NCBI GenBank assembly: GCA_037074585.1
Contig: CM073493.1
Span: forward strand, 42,495,501-42,559,500
Direction: 5' to 3'
Length of the DNA stretch: 64,000 nt
Source: Biancaea sappan
Lineage: Eukaryota > Streptophyta > Magnoliopsida > Fabales > Fabaceae
The stretch's first letter is position 1; every line of letters starts with the position of its first letter. Position numbers and translations under genes: made by a program. The notes below the pieces were generated by a model. That model saw only the letters and a program-made list of their open reading frames with translations. It made no database searches and was not told the origin of the DNA. Positions 1 to 12,400 of the stretch are shown piece after piece.

Positions 1-439
1 TGTTCTGGAGTAGCAGACACTCATTCTCCACTAGCCTCCTCTAGCCCAACACATACACATAATTTCTAATGCTTTTTCCTTCTAACCACCATTTTTCCTT
101 TTACAGTGGCATCACTAAGGATGCCATAATTCCAATCCACACTTAGGGTTCATACTGCTATACGTCCTCATACACCCCCTACTTACACATGTGATTAATA
201 ATATCTTCCAGAAAACTTTGCCTCTTATCATGTATTCTACCCAAAGTCGGGCCCAAAACCATGGCATTGAACGATTTAGGAGAATATCGGTGTCTTACAT
301 GGTTCCATAATTCCTCAATAGAAATAGGGTATACTAGTAACAAGTCCTTCAACATTCCTCCTAGTTTTTGTGTAGAAGTCTTTTGATCTCAAAAGCAACT
401 TAACCAGTCTCAAATGCTTGGCCTTGGTTCGTCGTCCCA
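1..439. other. Unassigned non-coding DNA
   Basis: AT-rich sequence with no convincing open frame, RNA gene or element terminus. It flanks the LTR-like piece that starts at 440. It is probably old repeat sequence, but I recognise no family in it. Confidence 0.4.
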
Positions 440-1761
440 TGTTATCAATATGGCAAGTGCACTAGTCACACAAGTAATAAAAAGCGAGTAAGATATCATT
501 CCCATGAGGACTAAGTAGCTAACTACCCAAGAAATTTAATCGAATTAATTAGACAAAAATATTGTATTGAAGATAGCTCTAATCAAAAGCTGACAAAGTA
601 AAAATTAAATGACAGTAAGTTTTATGAAGTTTTTCTTTAATGACAGCAAACAAACACTCAGATTAATTGAAATTAATCTAATTAAAAGCCTAGAGTTACT
701 AATCCCTCTCCTCCATCCTAGAACTTGTAAAACCCCTTTTATGCACTCAGAACTCTATCAACCGTATAAGTTATTCCTAAGTTATTCTAACAATTTAAAA
801 GAATTCTCCCAAATCTCAATTAAGATGCTTAACGCCTACTCAAATCCTTAAGTGAGTTAAGTCTATACTAACCAACTTAGCTTTGATTAAACGAGATTAA
901 CTAGTATTCCTATTAGGTACCAAGCAAAAACACTTAAGGTTTATGCACTCGTCCTCCCTATTTAGAGTTCTACTCTCACCTCCCTCTTCAAGTTCGATGA
1001 TAGCAATAAGCAATTATAAAGATTGATCAAGTCCATATAATACAGCAGTAAATTAATAGAAAGACTTATATTGATTGAATAAAAGTTACAAATACATGAG
1101 AGAAAACAAAATCTAATTTGGAGTTGAGTTCATAGTAGCCCTAGAAGGAAAATCTAGCTTTTCATGAAATATAAATGAAAAAAAATAGAAATAAAGGTAG
1201 GAATAACCATGAATCTAATGTTGGATGATGGATTTGAGCCTCAAAGCCTTGAAGATCAGGTTCCCCTTGCTCTCCTCAGCAAAAACCACATGCTCTCGCT
1301 TCTTACGTATCAAAATTACCCTAGAAAATAACCTCTGCAACTATTTAAAACATTCCTGATGTGGCAAAAAATTTGTTTCACCACTATAGTAGCACGTCTT
1401 CATTGCTACAGTGGTGGAGCATAGAAAATCAAGGCAGCAGTGAAGGGCTACTGCTACAATGGTGTAAACTCACTGCTGCAACGATGGAGGGCAGAGCATT
1501 TTGTAACAAAACTTGTAAATCCAGTGTTGAGAGGTGGCACTGCAATGGTAGGTCCTCAGCACTGCAGCAGTGGAAGGTAGAGACAAATGCTGAAGAATAA
1601 CAACTCTAGTACTGGGTGTTGGATAGCCATCGCTGAGCACTGGGCTACTTTTTTTTTCCAATGATTCTTCTAATTCCTTGTTTCCACTATGGTTTCCTTT
1701 CCTCTATTTGGTAATTAGTCTTTGTACACTAAAATATAAGATAAAACACCGATTATTAGCA
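440..1761 (-). mobile_element. LTR-like sequence, inverted, right boundary uncertain
   Basis: The left end aligns closely, base by base with a few changes, to the well-bounded solo LTR at 53365: both begin TGTTA, share GGCAAG, ACAAGTAATA and a block like TATCATTCCCATGAGGA (494-510 here). In reverse complement such a block lies near the 3' end of the LTR, so the piece is read on the minus strand. The right end is placed at 1761 only because TTAGCA could be its TG...CA partner; no matching target duplication was found, and an end near 1846 is also possible. There is no coding capacity; the 79-codon frame at 1361 lies inside the palindrome-rich tract. Confidence 0.5.
1370..1650. repeat. Cluster of short palindromic motifs (CTGCAG/CACTGC type)
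   Basis: The tract repeats variants of CACTGCTGCAGTGG: CACTATAGTAG at 1382, GCTACAGTGGTGG, GCAGCAGTGAAGG, CACTGCTGCAACG and CACTGCAGCAGTGG (with CTGCAG at 1562-1567). It is GC-richer than the surrounding LTR. A similar tract occurs in family E DNA near 35270-35430, although the surrounding sequences are not obviously homologous. Confidence 0.6.
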
Positions 1762-3429
1762 TTAAAAATGAGGGTAAATCAAGAAAGTAACATTGAGCTT
1801 AGGGAATTCCAAATTAGAAAATCTTGAGGCTAAAAGAATTACATCAGTAAAATTCAAGCAAAATCAAGGTTCAGATGTAAGAAAAAGTACACAAAAATCA
1901 TGTTAATTAGGAAATTAACATCCTACTGACCAAAACACGTATTATACCAACATAGCTATACCTTACGATAAATAACATTCCATTAAGTGTCCATAATTCA
2001 TATATAGCCTCTTCTTCAAGGTCATTGTTCCTTTACTCGGGTTATCCCTTCTTACAAGCACACCTTATTTTACCAATATACCGACACATCCTTACCTAGT
2101 TCATTTCCTTAAATCACTATTACCGATAGTACATATCCTTACCATGCCAACTCGTCCTTCCACATAATCATTTTCCCATACACTAATTATGCCTTATCAC
2201 TTAGATATACTTGAGCCATAAGGGTATACCAAATTCCTCCATACACCAATTTCTACTGACGAGTCATTTCCAATTAACACCGCACAATGTCACCCATGGT
2301 TCAAAATGCTTTTTCCCTGAAAGCCACTCCATGACATCCCCCCCATCTACCATAATTTGCTACAAATGCCAACCAACATGTCACTAAGCACACCCTTCAC
2401 AATTCAAGTAGCCACAACGAAATCTTCCACTATAGTGACTGACGTTAATGCTTATCATCGTACTTTCCATACAATGCATGCAACAAGTGGCATCACTTTG
2501 AAGCTAGTACACCAGCTTATCCAATTCATAGTTACCCAATATGTTGACACATATAAGGGCCTACGTAACCTATCATATCATACAGAGGTTTCATTCTAAC
2601 TTATAGAGGAGTTTACCTAGTGTGTCCCCGTTCACCAGAGATATGCTCTAATTCTCATAAAACAGTGCGAATTCAATAAGCACCCCACTACACAACAAAG
2701 ACAACTAACACATCTTACATGATGATAGTGCATCCAATATATAAAGATGAATCCAACACATTCTATGCAACAAGGCATATTCCATGAAGTCCTGCATAAT
2801 TTAATTATGTAGTTTTATTACTAATTAGTTTCTATTATGGTTTATCACCGAATTACCCCCTCAAGGTACAAGTTAATAAAAGGCAATTATCGAGTAAGAA
2901 ACAAGATTACGTCTTCACACACACTTGTGGTTTAAAATGCAAGAACCAATTAATGTGAAATTGTAACAAATAAATCAAGAATGATGTACACCAGGTTTCC
3001 GCACTTATTATTCCAATAAGTGCTCATCCTTCTCCCTTGAGTCAGAGGTTTATTTGATCCTTAACCTCACTCACTTAACAATTTTTTATATAAAAGTGCT
3101 TAGCATACATGCTGCATGACATTTCAAAATAATTCAATAAACATAAGTTGTATTCACAATAAGGAATTTGTAAAGAGGGTAAACAAGTTAGTGTAGGATT
3201 TTAGAGATCATAAAATGCAAAAAAATTTAAAACCTTTTCTCTAAAACCCATTCACCAAAAGATCAACCTAAATTACCATTACATTAACCACGTAATCAAG
3301 ATGAAGAAAATACCTCTTATAGTGTAGCAACATCTCCAAGCCAAAGCAAGCGTCTGAAATAGGATACCTCTAATGGTAATGCACACAAAATATGCTAAGG
3401 AAAAACCTCTTCAGGTAATAGGGTTCCTT
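1762..3429. other. Unassigned non-coding DNA, old repeat
   Basis: AT-rich sequence without open frames of note. No TG...CA ends, primer site or tRNA-like cloverleaf was recognised. The 80-codon frame at 2357 has no recognisable domain. Probably decayed transposon sequence. Confidence 0.35.
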
Positions 3430-4355
3430 CTTGTTCTTGTGCTAGCAAGCACGAAGAAGCTATAGAGAAAACGCTCTTGGATGAAGGAGAAAAAGACAAG
3501 AGTGTTTCCTAAACAAGATTCTCAATAATTGAGAGAGTGTGTGTTGTGTGTAGTTTTCACTGTCACTCTTAAAGTGATAGGTGCTACCTTAAACCCTAAA
3601 GCCCTAATTCTCTCAGTGGTCATCATACCCATATTGGGCTTCTTAAGGTGACACCTTAAGAAGCCCAATCTCTTTAAGAGAAAGGACGGCCAAGAGGGCC
3701 TCATTTAGGCTTATCTCCTTTTACTTAATTCTCCAATTTAGGATTAAATCTACAAGCTCGTTTTCATATTCCTAGTAAATTTCTATGTGTGTGACCCATT
3801 AGGTTTTCGGCTATGTTGGCCATTCACAATCAACACTTGACTATAAATAGATCACGAGTAGTATCTAGCAACACATCTTGACTTCCAATTGACCAAAAAG
3901 TCAGTTGTTTGACTCTAAACCTTTCTATAACTAAAGTGTCTCTATGCAATGTATCCTTCCACCATTTTATACCCACTTGGTTCAGAGTGTGGTCTATGTG
4001 TCAACTCCCACTATATTTTATTACCATCAAGTCTAGCCCAAGTAGTTAGTTCTTTCTCATGTAGGATCAATCACTTTAAACTATGTCAATGAAGACCATC
4101 TTCATGACATGTTTGCTTTGGCCAAAGACTTCTTAGTGATTATTCTGACAATTGGCCATGGATATACTTCTTTCTATCAGGAGTAGTGAATCCTCTGTTG
4201 ACTACTCAAATATCTTCAATACTTCACGCTGTGCCTAATCACCACCCTAAAATTGACCTATGGTGGGTAATAAGGAAAGGAGTCAAAATATAGGATCCAT
4301 ACCCAAGTTAACTTGAGTTCCTCAAGTCCGAGGATACTTGCACTGTTGGCTGCTA
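3430..4355. mobile_element. Possible Ty1/copia LTR relic, part 1 (oldest host layer)
   Basis: Composition and phrasing resemble plant Ty1/copia LTRs, with a TATAAATAG box at 3842-3850. This is recognition by resemblance only; no termini were found. The relic is interrupted by the solo LTR at 4356 (duplicating TGCTA) and continues at 6746-7164 and again at 17612-18318, because the larger elements between those points have clean target duplications. It is therefore the oldest layer in the left third of the window. Confidence 0.3.
3633..3669. repeat. Perfect 18-bp inverted repeat with 1-bp spacer
   Basis: Arms 3633-3650 (ATTGGGCTTCTTAAGGTG) and 3652-3669 are exact reverse complements around the single base 3651. 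It would extrude as a cruciform or, if transcribed, fold into a hairpin with almost no loop. No target duplication was seen around it, so a miniature transposon is not supported. Confidence 0.9.
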
Positions 4356-4802
4356 TGTAATACCCGCCAATTTTGGAATCACGTAATTGGTGGTATTACG
4401 ATTGTGGTAATGAAAGTTTTCATTATTTTTAGTGGAATTATTTGGTTAATTTTAATTTCCATATTCAATTTATTCTTTTTTGAATATTATTTATAGAAGT
4501 AGAGATAAATAATTGAACTGGATATTTTATTACGGATAATATTATTAAGGATTGAGGAAAGATAAAAGGAAGAGAAAATTTTATGGAGATAGAGTCGAGA
4601 GACGAGGAACAGAAAGAGAGTAATCATTAAGCATAGAGGAGGCTGAGTACCTATAAGGTTCAAAGAGGGACTAAAGTGAAATGAGGAACTAGATAACACT
4701 TAGAAATAGTAAATACCTAAATTGGAGAAATTACAGGCTTATCACCACTAAGGTTAACTAAGAGTTACCTAGAGGGAAAGTAGTAATTTCACCTTATGAG
4801 GG

Positions 4803-4810
4803 TATATATA
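4803..4810 (+). promoter_or_regulatory. LTR TATA box
   Basis: TATATATA followed by AGCGG and, within 20-30 bases, a long C/T-rich stretch. The same arrangement is kept in both LTRs of the neighbouring family A element, which marks it as the retrotransposon promoter with transcription starting roughly 30 bases downstream. Confidence 0.7.
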
Positions 4811-5210
4811 AGCGGTCCCACCTCTTTTTTCTTTATTTCTCATATTCCTCTCTCTCCTCATTCTCTCTTTTCTCCCTTCTCTCTTCCTTCTCTCTACCTT
4901 TCTACCTAAATCCTCAATGAACTTTGGAGAACCTATCTCCGCTGGTGGGGCTGGAGACCAAACAATCTAGGAAAAGCAAGGAATCGAGGTAAGGATTCCA
5001 ATTTCTTGAACTTTTCTCTATTTTCTAGTTTTAAGGGTATATGGTGTAAAATTGAGATTCCTGCTTCGTTTGCCAATGAAAATTGGGGATTTTGATGTCT
5101 AAATACTCCTTAGACATCAAGGATGAGATTTCATAGAAGAAATCATGGAAAACAATGACGATTTGCCCAGATTTGAGCCAAATCTGTAAAGAAATTGTGA
5201 AGCAGGAGTT

Positions 5211-5366
5211 GTGGCACCTCAGGCACTATATGGGGCCCTTAGGCGCCACCCTTGAGTGAAAATGAAGGGTCTTGGTGTCTAGGCACCATGTGTGGCACCT
5301 CAGGTGCCAATCCTTTGAATTTGGATAAAAAGTTGAGCGTTTGGGACCCAAGGCGCCAGCCATACC
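5211..5366. repeat. GGCGCC palindrome cluster in family A LTR
   Basis: GGCGCC at 5242-5247 and 5352-5357, GGGCCC at 5233-5238, GGTGCC at 5303-5308, plus GGCACC variants, all within 160 bp of otherwise AT-rich DNA about 400 bases downstream of the TATA box. Equivalent clusters occur in the other long LTRs of the window. Confidence 0.75.
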
Positions 5367-6697
5367 GAGGGTTTTTTGGTCTATTTTCAATTGGCCATAA
5401 CTTATTCATCGGACTCCGTTTTTAGCAAACTTTATATCGTTGGAAAGCTCTTTGAGTCTAGTGGTAAAAAATATGGTAAAAACTCTTTACTGGTTAAGAG
5501 TTATGACCAAAAGAATGACCAAAGGTCAGGGGTTAATGGTAAGGATTTTCCTTGTTTTATTTGGTTATTGATTTGGGTTAATTCCAGGTGACTTGGAAGC
5601 TTCTTTGGCTTTGTCTCCTGGGACTTTTTGAGTGGTAAACCTTATTGACATCGAGGTGAGTAGATGACCTTGCCATTTAAATTTTTATTAAATTATTTGG
5701 CCAAGTTTATATAAATCCTATTCACACCATAATTGGTAATTCATCAATGAAATTCCCTAGTTAGTGGAAATAACTAGATTGAAGAATTTCATTGAATGAT
5801 TATGGCAATTATTTTGTGGGATTGAGGATTTTATGCTTAATTGTTTTAAAGTGGTGAATTGGTGTAGTGTATGTTGTGAGATGTTTGTGTGAAAAATGCA
5901 TTAAATATCATCATTTACATATTTATACTATGAGAAGTGGAATGCATAGGAACAGAGTGGGAAGCTACCCATTGTGTAATACAGCTAAGTGGTGTCAATG
6001 GGTATGCATATGTATTAAGGCTAGTCTTCAATGTGGTGTGGAAAAGAGAGGGATAAACATTGCATAATGCATTTATCCACATCAAGAGAGGGAACAGAGG
6101 GATAGTCCTCTAAATAAACCCATTGAGGTTTAGTCTTTATTGTGGTAAGTCTGAAAAGAATGTGGAAAATGCATTATACATCATACATTAGATAATGCTT
6201 TTTGGAGTGGATGTTTATTTACACTTTTTGTGCGTTTGAGGATTATTTTATAAATTGTTTTGTGAGATTGTAAACTTGCACTGAATCGCAGGTCTTTGTT
6301 GTGTGGTAAGGTACATGATATATATTTTATATCATACTAATATGTGCTGGTAGTATTTATTCTGATTATGGTAGTGAGGTTGGTATTTGCACTTGTGCTT
6401 TATTTTAGTGCACAGTGATTTACTCACTAAGTTTTTGATAAACTCATGCTCTCTATTGCTATTTTCAAATTTAGCAACTGAGGAGGATGTGGGAACTATT
6501 TGGGGTTAGAGGCTTAGAGACATACTCCATTTAGTTGAAGGGTTCTAAATGGACCAGTAGAAATGCTCTGTAATCCTATAAGCCACCTTGGTCCTGTGGT
6601 ATCTAGAGGGGTTCATTTATTTAATTGTAATTTATAAATTGTATAGTTGTGACTATTAGGATTATTCAGGAAAATGTACGGCCTACCACTAAGGTAT

Positions 6698-6943
6698 ACC
6701 CTATAATATATGTATAGTTATATGTCCATTTTCCAGGGTGTTACATGCTATGAGACCTATCACTGACATTTGAATAAGTATTCATGTGATGTCTCATGCA
6801 GGTCATCCAATGTACTTGTTACCCTATAATATATGTATAGTCATATGTCCATTTTCCAGGGCGTTACATGCTATGAGACCTATCACTGACATTTGAATAA
6901 GTATTCATGTGATGTCTCATGCAGGTCATCCAATGTACTTGTT
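6698..6943. repeat. 123-bp tandem duplication across an LTR/flank junction
   Basis: Unit 6698-6820 is followed directly by 6821-6943 with very few differences (for example GTTATATG against GTCATATG, and GGTGTTACA against GGCGTTACA). Each unit holds the last 48 bases of the solo LTR, the right target duplication TGCTA and about 70 bases of host sequence. It therefore arose after the LTR inserted. Confidence 0.93.
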
Positions 6944-7164
6944 ACTTTTAACAAGCATTCACATCTTTACTCAAAACATTTCATGCTTACAGCTTATGAG
7001 GATAGCTGCTTGATCAAAACATGAAGCATAACATGTACTAGTTTATTCAGATCACTGATGTCTAGTATCAAGTGATCCTACGACTAGGGATAGTTTAGAT
7101 ACATACATAATTACACATGATAGGAATCTCACATTATGATCGCCATCATAATTTTCTTCATGCT
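6944..7164. mobile_element. Possible Ty1/copia relic, part 2
   Basis: Host sequence between the solo LTR and the full family A element; it reads on into 17612 once that element is removed. No coding sequence. Its last five bases (ATGCT, 7160-7164) are the left target duplication of the next element. Confidence 0.3.
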
Positions 7165-7615
7165 TGTAATACCCGCTAATTTTAGACTTACATGATTAGT
7201 GGTCTTATGATTTTTATAACGAAAATTTCCATTATTTTTAATGGAAATATTTGGTCATTTTTAATTTTTTTCATATTGAATTTATCTTTTTTTAATATTA
7301 TTTATGAAAATGGAGATAAATAATTAGACCAAGTATTTTATTGCAGATGATATTTTTGAGAGTTGGGGAAAGACTAGAAGGAAAGGAAATTTCATGGAAA
7401 TGGTGTTGGGGGACAGGGAGCAGAGAGAGAGTAATCATGAGGCATAAAGGAGGTCGAGTACCTACGAGGTCTAGAGAGGGACTAAAGTGAAATGAGGAAC
7501 TAGAGTGATACCTAGAGTGTAACAAATACCCAAATTAGAAAAATTACGGATTTGTCGCTATTAAGGTTAACTGAGAATTACTTGGAGGTAAAGTAGTAAT
7601 TTCACTATTGGCGGG

Positions 7616-7623
7616 TATATATA
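7616..7623 (+). promoter_or_regulatory. LTR TATA box with (TC)13 leader
   Basis: TATATATA followed about 35 bases later by a pure TC run (7659-7684) and more pyrimidine-rich sequence. The position matches the TATA boxes at 4803 and 13614 in homologous LTRs. Confidence 0.7.
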
Positions 7624-9245
7624 GGTGGAACAACACCTTTTTCCTTATTTTTCTCATTTCTCTCTCTCTCTCTCTCTCTCTCTCTTCTTTCTATCTTCTC
7701 TCTTTCTCTTCCATCTCTATACCTTACCCTCTCCACTCCAAATGCTCCAACGAGCTTTGAAGAGTCTTTCTTTGGTAGTGGGGCAAGTCATCACCAAGCA
7801 ACCTAGGGAAAGCAAGGAATCGAGGTAGGAATTCTGATTTCCTAAACTTTTCCTATTTTCTAGTTCTAAGGCTATTTGGGGTAAAATGGAGTTTGTGGCT
7901 TCATTTCTCAGTTAAAATTGGGGGTTTTGTGTCTAAATGTTCCTTAGACATCAAGGATGAGAAGCTGTGGAAGAAATCATGAAAAATGGTAAAGATCTGG
8001 CTAGATCTGACCCAAAACTAAGGCTTAATCGTAAAGTCAGGATCGTGGTGCCTTATTCGCCACACTTTAGAGGGAAGAGTAAGCCATGGCATCTTAGGCA
8101 CCAACTATACCAAGGTTCTTGGTCCATCTTTCAAATGGCCATAGCTTCTTCATCCAGACTCTATTTTTAACAAACTTTATATCGTTAGAAAACTCTTTAA
8201 GTTGAGTTTCCAATGGTGTAAGATTTGTTTTAAAAATTCCTTACTCGTTAAAAGTTATGACCAAATGAATGACCAAAGGTCAGGGTTAGTAGTAAGGATT
8301 TTCCTTGATTCTAGGTGACTTGGGAGCTTCATTGGCTTTATCTCCCAGGATTTCTTATATGGTAAACCTTATCAACATTAAGGTGAGTGGGTGACCATGC
8401 CATTTATTTTTTTATTAAAAATTGGCCAAGTTCAATATAAATCTTATTCACAGCATAGTTAGAAATAAATCAAGGAAATTCCCTAGTTATTGCCAATAAT
8501 TAGATTAAGGAATTTCTTTGAATAGATGTGATATGTATTGTGTGGTGTTTATGTGTGAATGCATTAGATGTTTATTTGAATGCATTTCATATTATTATTT
8601 AAATATTTATACTATGAGTGGGAACTGGCTAGTAACCCAAGAATGTGGTTATTCCTTTAAAGAATGTCAAGGAGTAGGAACAGAGGGGTGGACCTTTGAA
8701 ATAAACCTATTAAGGGGTAGTGTTCAATGTAGTAAGTGCAGGAAGATATGGGAAATACATAGCATATGATTGTTGCATCATGTATTTTGATGTAGATGTT
8801 TACCTATGCATTTATGTGTTTGAGGATTATTTTGAATCGTTTTGCTAGAATGTAAACTCGCATAGGAGCCACAGGTTGTGGTTACGCAATATGGTATATT
8901 TTATTTTATTATTTCGTGCTTTTACGCCCTGGTGGCATTTACTCTAATTATGGTAGTGAGGCTGGTATTTGTACTTATGCTTTGTTTTATTGCACAATGA
9001 CCTACTCGCTGAGTTTTCATAAACTCATGTTCCCTATTGCTGTTTTTAGATTTAGCAGTTGAGGAGGATAGGAAAAACTCTAGAAGTTAGCAGCTTAGAA
9101 ATATACTTCATTTTATGGAAGGTTCTTTACGAACCAATTTTTAGGCTATATGCCTCTTAGAATGCTCTGTAATCCTATGGGCCACTAGGTCCTGCTATGT
9201 ATTAAAGGTTTAATTATTTGGCTACGATTTGCTTCGTCATTTAAT

Positions 9246-9250
<5 letters not shown>

Positions 9251-9324
<74 letters not shown>
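9251..9324. repeat. (AT)37 microsatellite
   Basis: 74 bases of uninterrupted AT dinucleotide in the left LTR. The matching place in the right LTR (about 17425-17437) has only a few TA units, so the tract grew after insertion. Confidence 0.97.
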
Positions 9325-9326
<2 letters not shown>

Positions 9327-9491
9327 CAATGTTGTGGAAAATAAGAAAAAATATTTTGTAAATTTATTTTGTTGTAAATTTACTCTTTCTTAGTTGTGGA
9401 TATTAAGGCTATTTAGGAATGTAAGGGCTACCATTGAGGTATCCCTAGGTTTTGTATGTTAAGTTATATGCCTAATTTTCAGAGCATTACA

Positions 9492-12400
9492 AAATGATAT
9501 TAAAGGGAAAGTTTGTGTTTAGATTTCCTATAAATTACAGAGCTTGGTGTTCTTTGTGGGACCTTCCCCATTGTCGTGAACTATGTAGAATGACTATAGG
9601 TTTAGGTTCCATAAAAGGTATTATAGGATGTTGAGTTTATTTTTTGTGACTTACTTCTTGATGGAGTGGGTCATGAATAATTTTATTAATATAAGAAGTG
9701 CTTGTTCATTAAGCAACTTGTTGGCTCCAGATAGAGGAGAAATCCTTGGAACACAGAGAGCTTATATGCTTAGCTCAGATGTAGCTTTGCTACACTACTA
9801 TTTGAGTGATTGTAAATTATTTAGAAAAGAATGTAGGCCTGTGTATGGTTATGTGTTATGGAAATATGGGATTTCCATGTGATGTGTGGTTATCTGTGAT
9901 AATTTATTTTTGGTTTGGTTTGTTATGGTATGTAAGCTTAATTATTTACTAGATTATATGTATATATTCATACGTGTATCTATATTTGGTTTGTAATGAT
10001 CAAACCTTGGGTTATAGATGACAAGTGGGGATCCGAGGTATCAATTACTAATTTGAAAGGAAATGATAAGATTTGTCTTGTCAATGTGTGGTAGTTTTAT
10101 GAATATATTTATATATTTGCAAGTCGGAGAAAATTTTGTTGGGATTTCTTATGGTGCTTGCTTGTTTATATTTTGTACAAATTTTCATTAATATATTTTA
10201 TTGAATTGTGGGAACTGGGTTGTAGGAGAAAAGTGGGAAATGGCTATAGCATATATATATGTATATAACCTAAATACATTACATGTACACGTGTATTGTA
10301 TTATATTTTACTGTGGGTAAAAAATGCATCCACGCATTTCTTGTGACTTGAGTAATTAGTTAAGTAGAGTGACGAGTTTGGGAGCTTGTGAATCAACATC
10401 TATGTGGATGGATGTATAGTGCATTCTCCTAAGTGTTGATGGCATTCTAGGTAGGTCGTGTGTAGGTAGGTACTTCAACCAGGTTATTTTGAGTTGAAGT
10501 CAGATAATAGAGACTGAAGGGTAAGGGAGACTTTGGGAAGAAGGGAGTATGAGAAGGGAGATTGCTCATGTAAGATGAGCTAAGGACCAAGATATAAGTT
10601 TTATCCTAAAAGTTGGGGTGGTTATAGTTTTTTTAGTTAGAGGAATCTGGAGGAGAGAATGTGAGTTATTGGAATCAAGATGCATACTTGATTATGTATC
10701 CAACGAGGTAAGACTTGGTTGGGAAAAAACGATCTAGATTATGTAGTTCTCCTGAAGGAGACACCATAGTAAGGTAGAAAGCGACGTAAGGGAGATTGGA
10801 GTGAGTTGTAAATCTTTTGGGGACAACTTGACTAAGTTACACCTGTTAGGTTAGGTGTTCATAGGTGGTTATACTGTGCAGTGAGTGTGCTTAGTTAGGT
10901 GGGATTAGTCTTGAAAAGAAGATAAGACTCATCAGACAAGTTGAGTGAGAATACAGTAAGGGTAAGGTGTGAAGATCCATGAGGTCCTTACACTGAGAAG
11001 GTCAGATGAGGTAAAGGGTAGTTTACGACAGTTTCTATCACAATGAGAGGGCAAAAACCTCATGACCTATAAATAGTCTGAGTGTGCTATGGCTAGACTT
11101 TTGCATGAGTGCCATATGAGTTGAGTAGAGGTAGTGGCAAATGCGTGATGTCAGAGGTTAATGGGAGGTTTGGTCCACTTTTTCTGTGATAAGAGGGCCT
11201 ATAAGTCTATAGTGTATGCATATTGGTGTATATATAACACGCTTAGTAGGTTATGTATGACCGAGGGTGGTTGAAGATCTTTATATGTTGGTAGAGTGAG
11301 CATTAAGAGTTTCTATGTTAAGGGTACAGAAATAGAGCCGTGAATATGGCTTATGATGAGTTAAGGTTAAACCTAAGCTCGTTGGTGTTAAAGTGAGTAC
11401 TTTAGAAGCATGTGCATTAGTTTGACAGGGAATGCATTTAGGTATGTGTGAGAACACAATGACTCATATGTGAACATACATGGAATATGTATATATGTAT
11501 AGTTATGTGAGAACTCCAAATGAGAGTTTATGGGGATAGAATGACCTTCTTTGGACCTATAGTCCCGAAGGTATTTCATATGGAGAATCAAGTAATGGTG
11601 GCATATGGTAGGGAATCCTAGAATTAGATTGTCCCATGGCATAGTTATAAGTACATCTTCTCTTGTAAAAAGAGTTGATGAACTTCAGAGGAGACTATAT
11701 CTACCAATAGGCCTATGGGGCCTAACTGATTGGGTAGTATAAGTGTTAGTTTGAGGAGAAAAGTGTGCGGATGGGTGTAGAAGCGTAATTGCTTGCGTAT
11801 GAATATACAAGGGGTATGTGTATACGCATAAATACGTAAGATCTTAAATATGAATCTATTTGGGGAAGTATGGGGTAAGCTTTAATGGGCTTAGTATTTA
11901 TTTCATAGACTAGAGTAAAGGCTTCGGCCTATGAGTTAGTGTGTTTCGGTTATAGACATGTTCCTATTGACCTGTTGTTGGTCATGGACATGACCTAACG
12001 AATCAAGAGTTGGGACATGTTTAGTGTACACAAGAGTCTTGTGAGACTCATAGTAGGGGGTTTACTTTAGAAGTCAGTGGAGCGATTTTTCTCATTAGCT
12101 GGTTTTCCAGGATAAGTATTCCAGTGACTATAGCTACTTGACTTTGTGGAAAGTCAAGTGCTACCGTCCAGGGAGGAATAGAAATTGAGACTAGCTTCTT
12201 GAGGGATTTGTGTTGGTTAAATGGTTCTTGGTTAGCATTACAGGAGCGGTTCAGGTATACTTCTGAGGTTAGAGACTAGTGATGGTTGATGTGACGCGCA
12301 AGGGCTAGGACCAAGAAGAATGCACCTAGAGTTACCTGGGTTAAGGAACAGAAATATGAGGATGTATACCTTTACAGGGAAATTCATATGGGGATATTCA

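Larger units (their letters stand above)
4356..6745 (+). mobile_element. Family A solo LTR, TSD TGCTA
   Basis: Starts TGTAATACCC and ends GGGTGTTACA, so the termini are inverted copies of each other in the TG...CA form. It is flanked by TGCTA at 4351-4355 and 6746-6750. With 2390 bp and no internal region, primer site or second LTR, it is the product of recombination between the two LTRs of a former full element. It is homologous to the LTRs of the element at 7165-17606. It contains a TATA box, a pyrimidine-rich leader, a GGCGCC-rich tract (5211-5366) and the widespread plant LTR block around 5410-5540. Confidence 0.92.
7165..9491 (+). repeat. Family A left LTR
   Basis: 2327 bp, TGTAATACCC to CATTACA. 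It carries a TATATATA box (7616-7623), a (TC)13 run in the leader and a long AT microsatellite. Its GGCGCC tract (about 8047-8112) has decayed: none of the hexamers is intact, whereas the right LTR keeps two. Confidence 0.9.

Noticed and set aside
1361..1600. 79-codon plus frame and its 63-codon opposite
   Set aside because: Both are produced by the palindrome-rich tract of an inverted LTR; no protein features.
3633..3669. MicroRNA precursor or miniature inverted-repeat transposon
   Set aside because: The loop is one base, far too small for a typical precursor, and no target duplication flanks the repeat.
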